Origin: Bacteroidales bacterium Bact_23
GTDB taxonomy: Bacteria; Bacteroidota; Bacteroidia; Bacteroidales; Lentimicrobiaceae
Reading direction: 5' to 3'
Assembly (NCBI GenBank): GCA_001603685.1
Contig: LUZO01000094.1
Span: forward strand, 1-7,044
DNA: 7,044 nucleotides
In this document: piece after piece, positions 6,950-7,044 of the stretch
Position numbering within the stretch: the first letter of the stretch is position 1
How the letters are laid out: every line of letters begins with the position of its first letter
The notes under the pieces: model-generated
What the model was told of the DNA's origin: nothing
Seen by the model: the letters and a program-made list of their open reading frames with translations, nothing else
Databases searched by the model: none
Made by a program: the position numbers and the translations under genes

Positions 6950-6966
6950 CTACTTTGCTCCGGATT
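6944..6966 (-). repeat. Right internal IS21 repeat (R2)
   Basis: On the minus strand this reads AATCCGG-AGC-AAAGTAGGCCAGT, a strong copy one 24-bp period inside the right terminus. Spacing of about two helical turns would place bound transposase subunits on the same DNA face. Confidence 0.85.
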
Positions 6967-6967
6967 G

Positions 6968-6995
6968 GGTGGCCTACTTTAGTCCGGATTATTCA
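6968..6995 (-). repeat. IS21 right terminal inverted repeat (R1)
   Basis: On the minus strand this starts TGAATAATCCGGACT and continues AAAGTAGGCCACC. It matches the left terminus over TGAATA-N-TCCGGAC and again over TAGGCCA. This shared TGAATA start fixes the element's right boundary at 6995. Confidence 0.88.
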
Positions 6996-7044
6996 ACAAA
7001 CCAATCGTTTCAATTCCATAGGTCAAATGTCCCGGCCAAAAAGC
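6996..7044. other. Right flank of the IS, unassigned
   Basis: These 49 bases are outside the element. None of the three plus-strand frames resembles the missing C-terminus of the dehydrogenase, and no copy of the left-flank bases is present at the junction. On the minus strand one frame is open from the window edge to a TAA inside the IS end, but 20 codons is too short to mean anything. Bases 7007-7023 (GTTTCAATTCCATAGGT) resemble one half of a Bacteroidota-type CRISPR repeat, but only one copy is visible, so no array is called. Confidence 0.5.

Larger units (their letters stand above)
4265..6995 (-). mobile_element. Complete IS21-family insertion sequence (about 2.73 kb)
   Basis: The element carries the canonical istA-istB pair, transcribed leftward, and is bounded by matching ends. 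The left end reads TGAATATTCCGGAC; the right end, on the opposite strand, reads TGAATAATCCGGAC. These are TG...CA termini as expected for IS21 elements. Behind each end lie further copies of the same 22-24 bp unit (core TCCGG-N7-TAGGCC): two at the left and at least three good copies plus degenerate ones at the right. IS21 elements typically have such multiple transposase-binding repeats. Both genes are open and full length with intact catalytic motifs, so the element may be active. Flanking bases (CCGGAG on the left, ACAAAC on the right) show no target duplication, although the family normally makes one of about 4-8 bp. The length is within the range of the family. Confidence 0.93.

Noticed and set aside
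6987..7044. Minus-strand open stretch from the window edge into the IS end
   Set aside because: About 20 codons with no start and no recognisable motif; absence of stops over that length is not significant.

Overview
The window looks like chromosomal DNA of a Bacteroidota (Bacteroidetes) bacterium. The protein-coding starts have no convincing Shine-Dalgarno sequences, boxes of the Bacteroidota -7 type (TAnnTTTG) lie upstream of two genes, base composition is middling, and the proteins read like those of that phylum. The assignment is inferred from sequence character; no search was run.

Layout: (1) 1-131 is a short leader with a candidate promoter. (2) 132-2174 (+) is a complete NAD+-dependent DNA ligase (ligA) with all expected domains and catalytic residues. 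(3) 2289-3209 (+) is a ten-helix EamA/DMT-family membrane transporter that appears to start at TTG. (4) 3221-4267 (+), only 11 bases further on and probably co-transcribed, is a saccharopine dehydrogenase-family oxidoreductase. (5) 4265-6995 is a complete IS21-family insertion sequence of about 2.73 kb. On the minus strand it carries istA (transposase) then istB (AAA+ helper), and it is bounded by TGAATA...TATTCA ends with multiple internal copies of a 22-24 bp terminal repeat. (6) 6996-7044 is 49 bp of unassigned right flank.

The most informative point is the left junction of the IS. Its first three bases (TGA) are the in-frame stop codon of the dehydrogenase gene, so that protein has probably lost its last few dozen residues. 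No target-site duplication is visible, and the right flank does not continue the gene, so the locus has been rearranged or the assembly was joined through a repeated IS copy.

Within the IS, two structures are not explained by the genes. One is a very strong, nearly perfect stem-loop (22/23-nt arms) filling most of the unusually long istA-istB gap. The other is a head-to-head pair of degenerate terminal repeats forming a long imperfect palindrome upstream of istA. The right flank also holds a short CRISPR-repeat-like motif that cannot be judged from one copy. I see no convincing new multi-gene system here; the novelty is in the IS architecture and its junctions.
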